Source of the DNA: Gemmatimonadota bacterium
Lineage (GTDB): Bacteria > JAAXHH01
DNA: 52,757 nucleotides
Direction of reading: 5' to 3'
Assembly (NCBI GenBank): GCA_009835325.1
Contig: VXWP01000086.1
Span: 1-52,757, forward strand
Under the pieces are notes generated by a model. That model was not told the origin of the DNA. It did no database searches and saw only the letters and a list, made by a program, of their open reading frames with translations. Of this stretch, positions 17,628-25,682 are shown one piece after another; positions within the stretch are counted from its first letter, which is position 1; each line of letters starts with the position of its first letter. Both the position numbers and the translations under genes were made by a program.

Positions 17628-18254
17628 ATGAAACGCTACATCTGGAGCGTGGCCGCCGCAGCCCTGATCGCAGCCTGTATGCAGGGCACGGCCGCCGCGC
17701 AGGACAATATGCTGACCGAAGCGGAGCAGGAGGCGGGCTGGAAGCTGCTGTTCGACGGCCAGACCCTCCTGGGCTGGACCCATCGAGGCGGTACCGCCAT
17801 CTGGGCGGTGGAAGACGGCATGCTCACCGGGGAAGCGACGGGTGGCCCCGGTTACATCGGGTCCTACGACGAGTTCACCAATTTCGAACTGAGCGTGCAG
17901 TTCAACCAGGACGCCGGACATAACAGCGGCGTCTTCGTCCGTGGACCGCGCGATACCGGGGCGAGGGTGAACCAGTATTCCTTCTACGAGATCAATATCG
18001 CGGATACCCATGGCTCGGGCTACACCACTGGCAGCATCGTGGCGCTGGCCAAGTACGAACCGCCGCCGAAGACTGAAGGCCAGTGGAACACCATGGTCAT
18101 CACCGCCGACGGACGCGACATCACGGTCATGCTGAACGGGGAAGAAGCCGTAAAGATCCAGGATTCCTCCCATTACAGCGGTGTCGTCGTGCTGCAGGCC
18201 TTCGGCCAGGGCAAAATCCGGTTCAAGAATGTCAAGATTCGTTCATTGGATTAG
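17628..18254 (+). CDS. Exported DUF1080 (3-keto-disaccharide hydrolase-type) protein
   Basis: A 208-residue protein with a signal peptide (residues 1-24, ending TAAAQ) and a single DUF1080 domain of concanavalin-like fold. Typical blocks are WKLLFDGQTLLGW, WAVEDGMLTG, FELSVQF, NSGVFVRG, YEINIAD, GQWNTMVITADG and KIRFKNVKIR at the C-terminus. Members act on 3-keto-glycosides made by partner oxidoreductases. AGGAG upstream supports ATG 17628. It lies 65 bases after the PQQ dehydrogenase and before the TonB receptor, so all three are envelope proteins and may form one glycan-processing set. The GC hairpin at 18263-18289 follows the stop. Confidence 0.85.
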   Translation: MKRYIWSVAAAALIAACMQGTAAAQDNMLTEAEQEAGWKLLFDGQTLLGWTHRGGTAIWAVEDGMLTGEATGGPGYIGSYDEFTNFELSVQFNQDAGHNSGVFVRGPRDTGARVNQYSFYEINIADTHGSGYTTGSIVALAKYEPPPKTEGQWNTMVITADGRDITVMLNGEEAVKIQDSSHYSGVVVLQAFGQGKIRFKNVKIRSLD

Positions 18255-18262
18255 TGAACACC

Positions 18263-18289
18263 GCGGGGCGGGCCCGTCGTCCGCCCCGC
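18263..18289 (+). other. Strong GC hairpin between DUF1080 and TonB receptor genes
   Basis: GCGGGGCGG (18263-18271) pairs perfectly with CCGCCCCGC (18281-18289) around a nine-base loop. There is no T run after it, so it is not a classic intrinsic terminator. It could stabilise the upstream mRNA or partly stop transcription before the receptor gene, which starts 19 bases on. Confidence 0.5.
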
Positions 18290-18308
18290 CACATCGATTC
18301 GGTACTCG

Positions 18309-20522
18309 ATGAAAACGATTCTCCCAGCCTGCGGCGTCCTTTTACTGTATCTGCATCTGTTTCTGCATCCGCAACCCGCCCACGCCTGGCCGCAGTCGAC
18401 TCCGGACACCACCGAAGTTACCGTAGATCACGTTCTCCAACCCATTGAAGTCACCGCTACCCGATACATCCGGGAGATCCTCGACATCCCTTATGCCGTG
18501 GACCGGGTGGACCGGGACGAGATCCAGCGCGCCGAACCGGGGCTGTCCCTGGAGGAAAGCGTCCGCGGACTTCCGGGCATCATCGTAAACAACCGGAACA
18601 ACGTTTCCCAGGGCGACCGGATCAGCATCCGCGGCCTGGGCAGCCGGGCGTCCTTCGGCGTGCGCGGGGTGAAGCTGGTGCTGGACGGCATTCCGCTGAC
18701 CATGGCCGACGGCCAGTCCCAGCTCAACAACCTCGATCTCACCTCGACGGGGCAGATCGAAGTACTGCGCGGTCCCAGTTCCTCGCTTTACGGCAACGCG
18801 GCAGGCGGCGTCATCCAGATCCGCACGGAAGAGGCCCCGGACCGGCCACTCGAAGTCACGCCCCGTTTCATTACCGGCTCCCATGGCCTGCGGCGCATAC
18901 AGGGCAAGGCGGCCGGCACCGCGGGCGGCAGCCGTTTACTCGTCAATTTCAATACGCTCTGGTTCGACGGGTTCCGCGACCATGCCTTCGCACGGTCGAC
19001 CGGCATCAACTCAGTCGGCAAACGGAGGATCGATGATACCTGGACCGTCACAGCAGTAGCCAATTACTACAATGCCCCCTACCAGTACAACCCGAGCTCT
19101 CTCGACAAGGCCACCGCCGAATCGGACCCTGCCAGCGCGAGGGCCTTCGTCCAGCGGCAGGGCGCGTCCAAGGAGGTCAGACAGTTCCAGGGCGGCCTGT
19201 CCCTTCGTTACGAGGCGCCCGGGTCCGAGGGGGAGATCACGGTGTTCGGCATGGGACGCACGCTGTTCAACCCCATACCGGGCCGGATCATCGACCTGGA
19301 CCGCATGGCCGGTGGAATCCGGGGAGTGTACAGCCGCGAGGGCGGGATCGGAAACGGCGGTTACCGAATGACGGCCGGACTGGATCTGGAGATACAGCGC
19401 GACGATCGGCGTGAATACGGCAACGGCGGCATTCCGGGAGACCTCGTGGGCACGCTGGACGACGCCCGCGTCTTCGACGAAATCTCTCGCGGGGACAAAC
19501 GGCTGGACCAGGAGGAAGGCGTCGATGGCTTCGGCCCCTTCCTGGAACTTGAATGGTCACCCGTTCCCGATGTTTCCGTCACCGCCGGCGGGCGGTACGA
19601 CCGGTTCCGGTACGAGGCGACGGACCGGTTCCTGAGTGACCGGACCGACGATTCGGGTACGCGGAACATGGCACAGTTCAGTCCCCACCTGGGCGTGGCC
19701 TTCCGGCCTGCCCCGCTCACGGCGGTGTACGGAAATTTTTCCACTGCTTTTCAGACCCCGACCACCACGGAACTGAGCAACCAGCCCACCCAGGCCGGTG
19801 GTTTCAACCCCGATCTCGAGCCCGAACGAATCCGCGGCTTCGAGGCGGGCATTAAGGGATTCCTGCCCGATGCCGGGTTGGCCTATGACGCGGCCCTCTT
19901 CACCTTCGGTATACGCAATATGCTCCTGCCCTTCCAGATCGACCATCCGGAGACGGACGAGGTCTTTTTCCGCAACGCGGGCAAAACGCGGAACCGGGGC
20001 ATCGAACTGAAACTGACCTGGTCTCCCCTGCCCCCGGTCAACCTGGCGTTGGCCTACACGGGCATGCAATTCAGGTTCGACGACTTCGAGGTCGAGCGGG
20101 AGGTCGATGGAAGCGCCTCGCGCTTCCAGTTGTCGGACAACGAAGTGCCCGGCGTGCCGCCCCACCACCTGTTCGCCGGATTCACCTACACACATCCGGG
20201 GAACGGCGCGTTCGTGGAGTTGAATGCGCAATGGACGGCGGAGTACTACGCCAACGACTTCAACGGTCCCGCTCCGGGGAACGGAAAGCCCGTATCCGAC
20301 TTCGTCAACGATGGTTACGGCCTCGTTGATTTGCGCGCGGGAATCATGTACCATGGAAAGATGGTCGGCGGCGTCCTGTTCGCCGGAGTCAACAACCTGT
20401 TCGATACGCGTTACAATGGTTCCATCGTCCCCAACGCCTTCGGGGACCGTTTCTTCGAGCCGGCCGCGGGCCGGACGTGGTATGTGGGACTCGGCCTTCC
20501 CATCGGTGCGGGTTCGAGATGA
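18309..20522 (+). CDS. TonB-dependent outer-membrane receptor
   Basis: A 737-residue receptor with signal peptide (residues 1-26, ending PAHA), a TonB-box-like PIEVTATR near residue 45, and a plug domain of about residues 55-170. The plug contains ESVRGLPGIIVNN, ISIRGLGSRASFG, VKLVLDGIPLTMADG and IEVLRGPSSSLYGNAAGG. A beta-barrel follows, with LEPERIRGFEAGIKG, NAGKTRNRGIEL and LFDTRYNGS near the end. It should bind a scarce ligand outside and import it using TonB energy. The class carries siderophores, cobalamin or carbohydrates; there is no secretin-like extension or SusD partner. The Shine-Dalgarno is poor. Its neighbours (PQQ dehydrogenase, DUF1080) suggest a sugar-like ligand, while the BtuF-like gene lies far away. 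Confidence 0.9.
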   Translation: MKTILPACGVLLLYLHLFLHPQPAHAWPQSTPDTTEVTVDHVLQPIEVTATRYIREILDIPYAVDRVDRDEIQRAEPGLSLEESVRGLPGIIVNNRNNVSQGDRISIRGLGSRASFGVRGVKLVLDGIPLTMADGQSQLNNLDLTSTGQIEVLRGPSSSLYGNAAGGVIQIRTEEAPDRPLEVTPRFITGSHGLRRIQGKAAGTAGGSRLLVNFNTLWFDGFRDHAFARSTGINSVGKRRIDDTWTVTAVANYYNAPYQYNPSSLDKATAESDPASARAFVQRQGASKEVRQFQGGLSLRYEAPGSEGEITVFGMGRTLFNPIPGRIIDLDRMAGGIRGVYSREGGIGNGGYRMTAGLDLEIQRDDRREYGNGGIPGDLVGTLDDARVFDEISRGDKRLDQEEGVDGFGPFLELEWSPVPDVSVTAGGRYDRFRYEATDRFLSDRTDDSGTRNMAQFSPHLGVAFRPAPLTAVYGNFSTAFQTPTTTELSNQPTQAGGFNPDLEPERIRGFEAGIKGFLPDAGLAYDAALFTFGIRNMLLPFQIDHPETDEVFFRNAGKTRNRGIELKLTWSPLPPVNLALAYTGMQFRFDDFEVEREVDGSASRFQLSDNEVPGVPPHHLFAGFTYTHPGNGAFVELNAQWTAEYYANDFNGPAPGNGKPVSDFVNDGYGLVDLRAGIMYHGKMVGGVLFAGVNNLFDTRYNGSIVPNAFGDRFFEPAAGRTWYVGLGLPIGAGSR

Positions 20523-20573
20523 CATCCCGCCAGCCCGGATGAGCCGTTCCCAATGAAGACACAGGAGTCGCAC

Positions 20574-20966
20574 ATGAATAGGTTTATGCGCGTCCTTGGC
20601 CAGATCGCCTTCGTGATCGTCCTCGATGCCCTCGTGATCGGCGTGATCTACTACGAAGCGGAGCGATCGAAAGTCGCACTGGCCAATGCCAGGGCCGAGG
20701 CGGCCAAGCCCGTGGCGATGTTCGATCCCCGGACCGGACTGGAACTGAATCACCGGACCCGGCTGATCATGGGCGACGGCTACCCCGTCGTGGAAAGGGA
20801 ATGCGCGCAGTGCCATCCGACCCAGATCATCCGCTCGTACCGGGCGAACCGCGAGGAGTGGCTGGACGCTATCCGGTGGATGCAGGCGGAGAAGGGCCTG
20901 AAGACATTCGACAGCAAGACTGAAGACACCATCCTGACCTATCTCGAAAACTACTACGGCAGATAG
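20574..20966 (+). CDS. Membrane-anchored one-haem c-type cytochrome-like protein
   Basis: A 130-residue protein with one N-terminal transmembrane helix (about residues 7-27, IAFVIVLDALVIGVIYY) and a periplasmic domain with a single haem c motif C77-A-Q-C80-H81. After it come EEWLDAIRWMQAEKGL and ILTYLENYYG, the short helical pattern seen in small cytochrome c subunits; a Met near residue 100 (in RWMQ) could be the second iron ligand. AGGAG at 20563-20567, six bases before ATG 20574, favours this start over ATG 20553. A single haem next to a PQQ dehydrogenase suggests an electron acceptor role, which is inference. It ends eight bases before the next gene. Confidence 0.7.
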   Translation: MNRFMRVLGQIAFVIVLDALVIGVIYYEAERSKVALANARAEAAKPVAMFDPRTGLELNHRTRLIMGDGYPVVERECAQCHPTQIIRSYRANREEWLDAIRWMQAEKGLKTFDSKTEDTILTYLENYYGR

Positions 20967-20974
20967 CGGTTCCG

Positions 20975-21982
20975 ATGGCCCACCAGGTTGAATCAGAAAT
21001 CGATGCCATCGAGTACGCCCATGACCGGGGCTGGTCGGATGGTCTGCCCGTCGTGCCGCCCACCCGCGATCGCATCGACCGGATACTGACCGCGCACGGA
21101 CTCGAGCCCGGCCGGGAAATCGGGCGGGTGTCCGAACGAAAGCGAACCGTCACCGCGGAACTGGTCGCGGCCAACGCGGTGATGGCCGGTTGCACCGACG
21201 CGCTTTTCCCCGTGGTCCTGGCCGCGGTGGAAGCCGTCCTGGACCCGGCATACAACATTGTCGGCCCCTCGGCCAGTACGGGGGGCGCCGCACCGCTGGT
21301 CATCGTACACGGCCCTGTCGTGGCCGAACTGGGTTTCAATGCGGAAACTGCGGTACTCGGTGCGGGCAACCGGTCCAATCTGACGCTGGGCAGGGCTCTG
21401 AACCTGGTGATCCGGAACGGTATCGGCAGCGTGCCCGGGGACCTGGACCGGGCGACGGTAGCCCATGCCGGACGCATCGCGTACTGCCTGCCGGAAGCGC
21501 GTTGCGCCGGCTGGCCGACCCAGGGCGAAGAACGGGGTGTTCCCGCGGACCGCGGCGCCGTAACGGTATTTGCCGCCGAAGGCCCCCATTCCGTGGCCGA
21601 CCACGTAAACGACGTACCCGAAGGCCTGATCGACTCGTTCGCGCGCGTCGCCCGCACGACCAACTACGCCGGCGCCGCCATCGTTTTCGTCATCTGCCCG
21701 GAACACCGGTCGGTCTTCGGCGGGGCCGGGTGGACGCGCGATACGATCCGGGACGCGCTGTTCGAACGCACGGCGGCCGCAGGACGCGAGATCCACGCAA
21801 CGGGCCGGCACGACGACCTGGATCCCGACGAACGCATTACGCTGACGCCGGACCGGGAAGGCATCTGGATCGTCTTCGCAGGAGGTTCGGCGGGCGGACA
21901 CTCCGCCATCATCCCCTCCTGGCTGGGAGCAGGCAGGGGAGTCGGATCGCGGCCTGTGACGCGCCTGGTTTCCATATCGTAA
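20975..21982 (+). CDS. Conserved protein of unknown function, partner of the UGSC selenoprotein
   Basis: A 335-residue soluble protein without signal peptide or membrane span. Recognisable conserved blocks are GWSDGLPVVPPT near the start, ANAVMAGCTDALFPVVLAA near residue 65 (with Cys73), NIVGPSASTGGAAPLVIVHG, LGAGNRSNLTLGRALNLV, and a glycine-rich C-terminus (FAGGSAGGHSA). I have seen this pattern (MAGC..., NATIGRAL-like) in bacterial proteins of unknown role, often near UGSC-family genes; the family has no firm name that I can give. It follows the one-haem gene by eight bases and precedes the selenoprotein by 79. A shared substrate or a redox reaction with the selenoprotein is plausible but not shown. 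Confidence 0.65.
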   Translation: MAHQVESEIDAIEYAHDRGWSDGLPVVPPTRDRIDRILTAHGLEPGREIGRVSERKRTVTAELVAANAVMAGCTDALFPVVLAAVEAVLDPAYNIVGPSASTGGAAPLVIVHGPVVAELGFNAETAVLGAGNRSNLTLGRALNLVIRNGIGSVPGDLDRATVAHAGRIAYCLPEARCAGWPTQGEERGVPADRGAVTVFAAEGPHSVADHVNDVPEGLIDSFARVARTTNYAGAAIVFVICPEHRSVFGGAGWTRDTIRDALFERTAAAGREIHATGRHDDLDPDERITLTPDREGIWIVFAGGSAGGHSAIIPSWLGAGRGVGSRPVTRLVSIS

Positions 21983-22061
21983 CTACCGTACAACGACCGT
22001 TTATCGACCGAATTCAAGCCGCCGATCCGTTTTCACCCCACAGGCTACCGGAGCATGGAAT

Positions 22062-22586
22062 ATGCCCATATCCCTCGTCGATCCCACGGCCTCCGCCGCC
22101 GAAGCGGTCCTTCGGCCGGCCCGTCGTCCGCTCGGTCCCGGGCACACCATAGCCGCACTGGTGGGTAATGGAAAGCCCAATTCCGATGTCATCCTGCACG
22201 GCGTCTTCGAGCAGTTGAGCAAACGCCTGTACCATCCCGTGGAAGCGCTCGAGTTCACCAAGGAAAGCGCCAGCCGGGTGCTGTCCGACGAGATGACCGG
22301 TCTCATCGCGAGGCGCTGCCATTTTGCCCTCGTGGGCGTCGGCGACTGAGGCTCCTGCAGCGCGTGCAGCATGCACGATGCCCTCATCCTGGAGAATCTC
22401 GAATTACCGTCCGTACTGCTGTGTACGACCAACTTCACGCACACCGCCCGCGTGCTGGCGGAGCAACTCGGACGCGGTGACTATCCGATCGTTGAAATCG
22501 ATCATCCCATTGGCCGGCTCGATGAAATCGGACTCGCCGACCGGGTCGGCCAGGCGGTGGACAAAGTCGTTGAACTGTTGAAGTAG
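22062..22586 (+). CDS. UGSC-family selenoprotein (in-frame TGA read as selenocysteine)
   Basis: One frame of 175 codons with an in-frame TGA at 22347-22349 (codon 96) and a TAG stop at 22584-22586. The protein reads FALVGVGD-U96-G-S-C99-S-A-C102-S-M-H-D, then ALILENLELPSVLL, TTNFTH, LAEQLGRGDYPIVEIDHPIG and a helical C-terminus. U-G-S-C is the signature of the UGSC selenoprotein family found in marine metagenomes; homologues with Cys in place of Sec (GVGDCGSC) exist. Both halves belong to one domain, so TGA is not a true end. GGAG at 22050-22053 supports ATG 22062. A hairpin follows the TGA. UxxC implies thiol redox chemistry; the reaction is unknown. SelA, SelB, SelD and tRNA-Sec must be encoded elsewhere. 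Confidence 0.88.
22357..22381 (+). promoter_or_regulatory. Candidate bacterial SECIS hairpin
   Basis: Apical stem CGTGC (22363-22367) with GCACG (22373-22377) closes loop AGCAT, which can tighten to a six-pair stem with loop GCA. An outer GCA/TGC pair (22357-22359 with 22379-22381) extends it past a small internal loop. The loop begins 18 bases after the TGA and has G in its first two positions, as described for bacterial SECIS elements. A competing CTGCA/TGCAG hairpin (22355-22369) is possible. Confidence 0.65.
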
Positions 22587-22658
22587 GTAATTCATGTAAG
22601 TACCGGTGTAACAATCGGTTTCAATTACGATAAAGTTCGTGGTTTCAGGAGGTGAACC

Positions 22659-25643
22659 ATGTTTAAATCAAGTTGGAAACTGATCCCGGCCGCGCTGCTG
22701 GCCGGGATCGTCAACCTCGCCGCGGAGGCCCAGCAGACGGCACCGCAGGCGGGATTGCGGGAAAACCCCTCGCGGGTACACGCCCTTGAAAACGCCCGGA
22801 TATACGTCCGTCCCGATCTCGTGATCGATAAAGGGGTCGTGGTCATTCGGGACGGGCTGATCGTCGAAGCGGGCGCCTCCGTCGACATCCCGCCGGATGC
22901 CCAGCGTTGGGACTACTCCGGCCAGACGATTTATCCCGGGTTGATCGAGATGTTCACGCAGGCCGGACTGCCGGAAGAGGAAGGGGGTCCGTCCTCGGGG
23001 TCCGCCCACTGGAACCCCGCCGTCCGCCCGGAACATTCCGCCGCCGAAGCGTACCGCGTCAATGAGACCGAAATCGAACGGTTGAGGAATACGGGATTCG
23101 CGGCTGCCATGGTCGTGGCCAACCGCGGCGTATTTGCGGGCAGCAGTGCGGTCGTCAACCTGGGTTCCGGATCCCCGAACGAGAACATACTGAAGCGCGA
23201 CGTCTTTCAGCACCTGCGCATGAAACGAAACCGGAACCGCACTTATCCGGCTTCCATGATGGGGGTCGTGGCCCTCATGCGGCAGACGATCCTCGACGCG
23301 CAGTGGTACCGGGACGCCCACGCGGCCTACGCCGCGAATCCCCGCCAGGACCGTCCGGAGGACAACGACGCGCTGGCGGCATTGGACAGGGTGGCCGCCC
23401 GCGGCCAGGCCGTGCTCATGAGTGTCGATGACGACCATGCCTTCCTGCGCGCCGTCCGCCTGGCCGATGAATTTGGATTGCGGCTCCTCGTGCGGGGCAG
23501 CGGCCATGAATATCGCATGCTGGACGCGGTCCGCGAAGCAGGTGCGCCTGTCATCCTGCCTCTCGATTTTCCCCGGTCGGACGATCTCTCTGTCTCCACG
23601 CCGGAAGACGCCCTGGACGTCACCCTGGCCGCACTGCGGCACTGGGACCTGGCGCCCGGGAATCCCGGACGGCTGCACCGGGCCGGGATCCCCATCGCGC
23701 TAAGCAGTACGAGGTTGGACAAGGGCGCCGAATTCCACGAAAGGGTACGTGAGACGATCGAGCACGGGTTGGAATATGAAGCGGCGCTGGCCGCATTGAC
23801 CACAACGCCCGCGTCCATGCTCGGACTGAGTAGCCGCCTCGGAACCCTGGATCCCGGTAAGCTGGCCAACATGACCATTGCCGACGGCCCGCTATTCGCG
23901 GAGAACGTAAACGTGCAGGACGTCTGGGTCGCGGGCAACCGCCACGTGGTCACCCCCCGGCCGGTTACCGATCCCCGGGGCGCGTGGGTAGTCGTCCTGG
24001 AAGGTGACAGCCTGTCGCTGTCCATCGAAGGCACACCGGAGGCGCCGAAAGGGACCCTGGACAAGGCCGGGAACTCCATGAGGGCGGCCAGCATGGCGTT
24101 GGAAGACGCACGACTCGCATTCAGCGTGGAGGACGAGACGCTGGGAGAAGCCGGCGTATGGCGTTTCTCGGGTTCGATCCAGGGAGACCGGATCACCGGC
24201 CGGGGGATCCGCCCCGGTGGCGAAAGCGTGGTCTGGTCGGCCGAACGCACCGCACCGCGGGAAGCGGAAACGAAGGACATACCCGCGCCGGCCGATGTGG
24301 CTGAACCTCCAGCGCTGTACCCTCCGGGCGCCTTCGGCAGGGAAAGCGCACCGGCACGACCGGAACATCTCGTCGTCCGGAACGCCACGGTGTGGACGCT
24401 TGACGAGCGGGGCAGGCTGGATAACGCGGATGTGTTGATCCGTGAAGGTAAGATCGTGGAAGTCGGCGCGGGCATCACAGCGCCGGGAAACGCCGTAGAG
24501 ATCGACGGGACGGGCAAGCACGTCACGCCCGGTATCATCGACGCCCATTCGCACACGGCTATCCTGGAGGGTATTAACGAAGGAACACAGGCCGTGACCG
24601 CCGAGGTGGGCATCGGCGACGTCATCGACAGCCACGATATCGCCATGTACCGGGAACTGGCCGGAGGACTCACGGTGGCCAATGTGCTACACGGTTCGGC
24701 CAATCCCATTGGTGGGAAGAACCAGATCATCAAGCTGAGATGGGGCGCCGGTCCCGAGGAACTCAAGTTCACGGAGGCCAAGGCGGGGATCAAGTTCGCC
24801 CTGGGTGAGAACGTCAAGCGCAGCAACTGGCGCATCCTTAGCGACCGCTATCCGCAGAGCCGCATGGGGGTCGAGCAGATCATCCGCGACCGGTTCCGGG
24901 CGGCCCGGGAATACCAGCAGGCGTGGGACAGTTACGAAGCGTTAGTGGACAATTCCGACGTCGTGCCGCCCCGCCGGGATCTCGAACTGGAAACGCTTCA
25001 GGAAGTCCTCACCGGTGAGCGCCTCGTCCACTGCCACTCCTATCGGCAGGACGAGATCCTGATGCTCCTTCGAGTGGCCGATGACTTCGGGTTCACGATC
25101 GGTACCTTTCAGCACGTGCTGGAGGGATACAAGGTCGCGCCGGAGCTGGCCGCCCACGGCGCGGGCGCATCCGCTTTCAGTGACTGGTGGGCCTTCAAAG
25201 TGGAAGCCTACGACGCCATTCCCCACAACGGGGCGTTGATGCACGACGCGGGCGTGATGGTCACCTTTAACTCCGACAGCAACGAACTCGCCCGGCGTTT
25301 GAACACGGAAGCTGCCAAGGCGGTGAAGTACGGCGGGGTAGACGAGGTGGAGGCCCTGAAGTTTGTCACATTGAACGCGGCGATCCAACTGGCCGTCGAT
25401 CCCTGGGTCGGATCGCTCGAGCCGGGCAAGGACGCAGACTTCGTGATCTGGAACGGCCATCCCCTGTCCACTTATACGAAGTGCGAACAGACGTGGATCG
25501 ATGGAAAGAAGTACTTCGATATCGAAGAGGACCGGGAAATGCGGATCGAAGTTGAAAAAGAACGGATCCGGCTGATTCAGAAACTGCTCAGATCACCGGA
25601 AGCAGACGAGTCCGAGACCGAAGAACGAGCGCCGGAGGCGTAG
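22659..25643 (+). CDS. Exported tandem amidohydrolase-fold protein (second domain active)
   Basis: A 994-residue protein with signal peptide (residues 1-24) and two amidohydrolase-type modules. The first (about 38-440) has the edge strands (IYVRPDLVIDKGVVVIRDG, TIYPGLIEMF, GTLDPGKLANM), but its metal motif HxH reads E-M-F, so it is probably inactive. A beta-rich linker (about 445-560) follows. The second (about 565-960) has PGIIDAHSHTAI (His630, His632), LVHCHSY, FQHVLEGYK and MVTFNSDSNE, consistent with a working metal site. AGGAGGTGA just upstream is an excellent Shine-Dalgarno. The protein should be periplasmic and hydrolyse a cyclic amide, peptide-like or related bond. The next gene encodes another member, so the pair probably works together. 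Confidence 0.85.
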   Translation: MFKSSWKLIPAALLAGIVNLAAEAQQTAPQAGLRENPSRVHALENARIYVRPDLVIDKGVVVIRDGLIVEAGASVDIPPDAQRWDYSGQTIYPGLIEMFTQAGLPEEEGGPSSGSAHWNPAVRPEHSAAEAYRVNETEIERLRNTGFAAAMVVANRGVFAGSSAVVNLGSGSPNENILKRDVFQHLRMKRNRNRTYPASMMGVVALMRQTILDAQWYRDAHAAYAANPRQDRPEDNDALAALDRVAARGQAVLMSVDDDHAFLRAVRLADEFGLRLLVRGSGHEYRMLDAVREAGAPVILPLDFPRSDDLSVSTPEDALDVTLAALRHWDLAPGNPGRLHRAGIPIALSSTRLDKGAEFHERVRETIEHGLEYEAALAALTTTPASMLGLSSRLGTLDPGKLANMTIADGPLFAENVNVQDVWVAGNRHVVTPRPVTDPRGAWVVVLEGDSLSLSIEGTPEAPKGTLDKAGNSMRAASMALEDARLAFSVEDETLGEAGVWRFSGSIQGDRITGRGIRPGGESVVWSAERTAPREAETKDIPAPADVAEPPALYPPGAFGRESAPARPEHLVVRNATVWTLDERGRLDNADVLIREGKIVEVGAGITAPGNAVEIDGTGKHVTPGIIDAHSHTAILEGINEGTQAVTAEVGIGDVIDSHDIAMYRELAGGLTVANVLHGSANPIGGKNQIIKLRWGAGPEELKFTEAKAGIKFALGENVKRSNWRILSDRYPQSRMGVEQIIRDRFRAAREYQQAWDSYEALVDNSDVVPPRRDLELETLQEVLTGERLVHCHSYRQDEILMLLRVADDFGFTIGTFQHVLEGYKVAPELAAHGAGASAFSDWWAFKVEAYDAIPHNGALMHDAGVMVTFNSDSNELARRLNTEAAKAVKYGGVDEVEALKFVTLNAAIQLAVDPWVGSLEPGKDADFVIWNGHPLSTYTKCEQTWIDGKKYFDIEEDREMRIEVEKERIRLIQKLLRSPEADESETEERAPEA

Positions 25644-25682
25644 GCCCGTACAAGCCGGTATCCCGGCGAATGGAGGCTGGAA

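Noticed and set aside
22062-22349. Short protein ending at the TGA, or a nonsense-mutated pseudogene
   Set aside because: The sequence after TGA is in frame, belongs to the same domain, and the TGA falls exactly at the Sec position of the UGSC motif; a random nonsense change there is unlikely.
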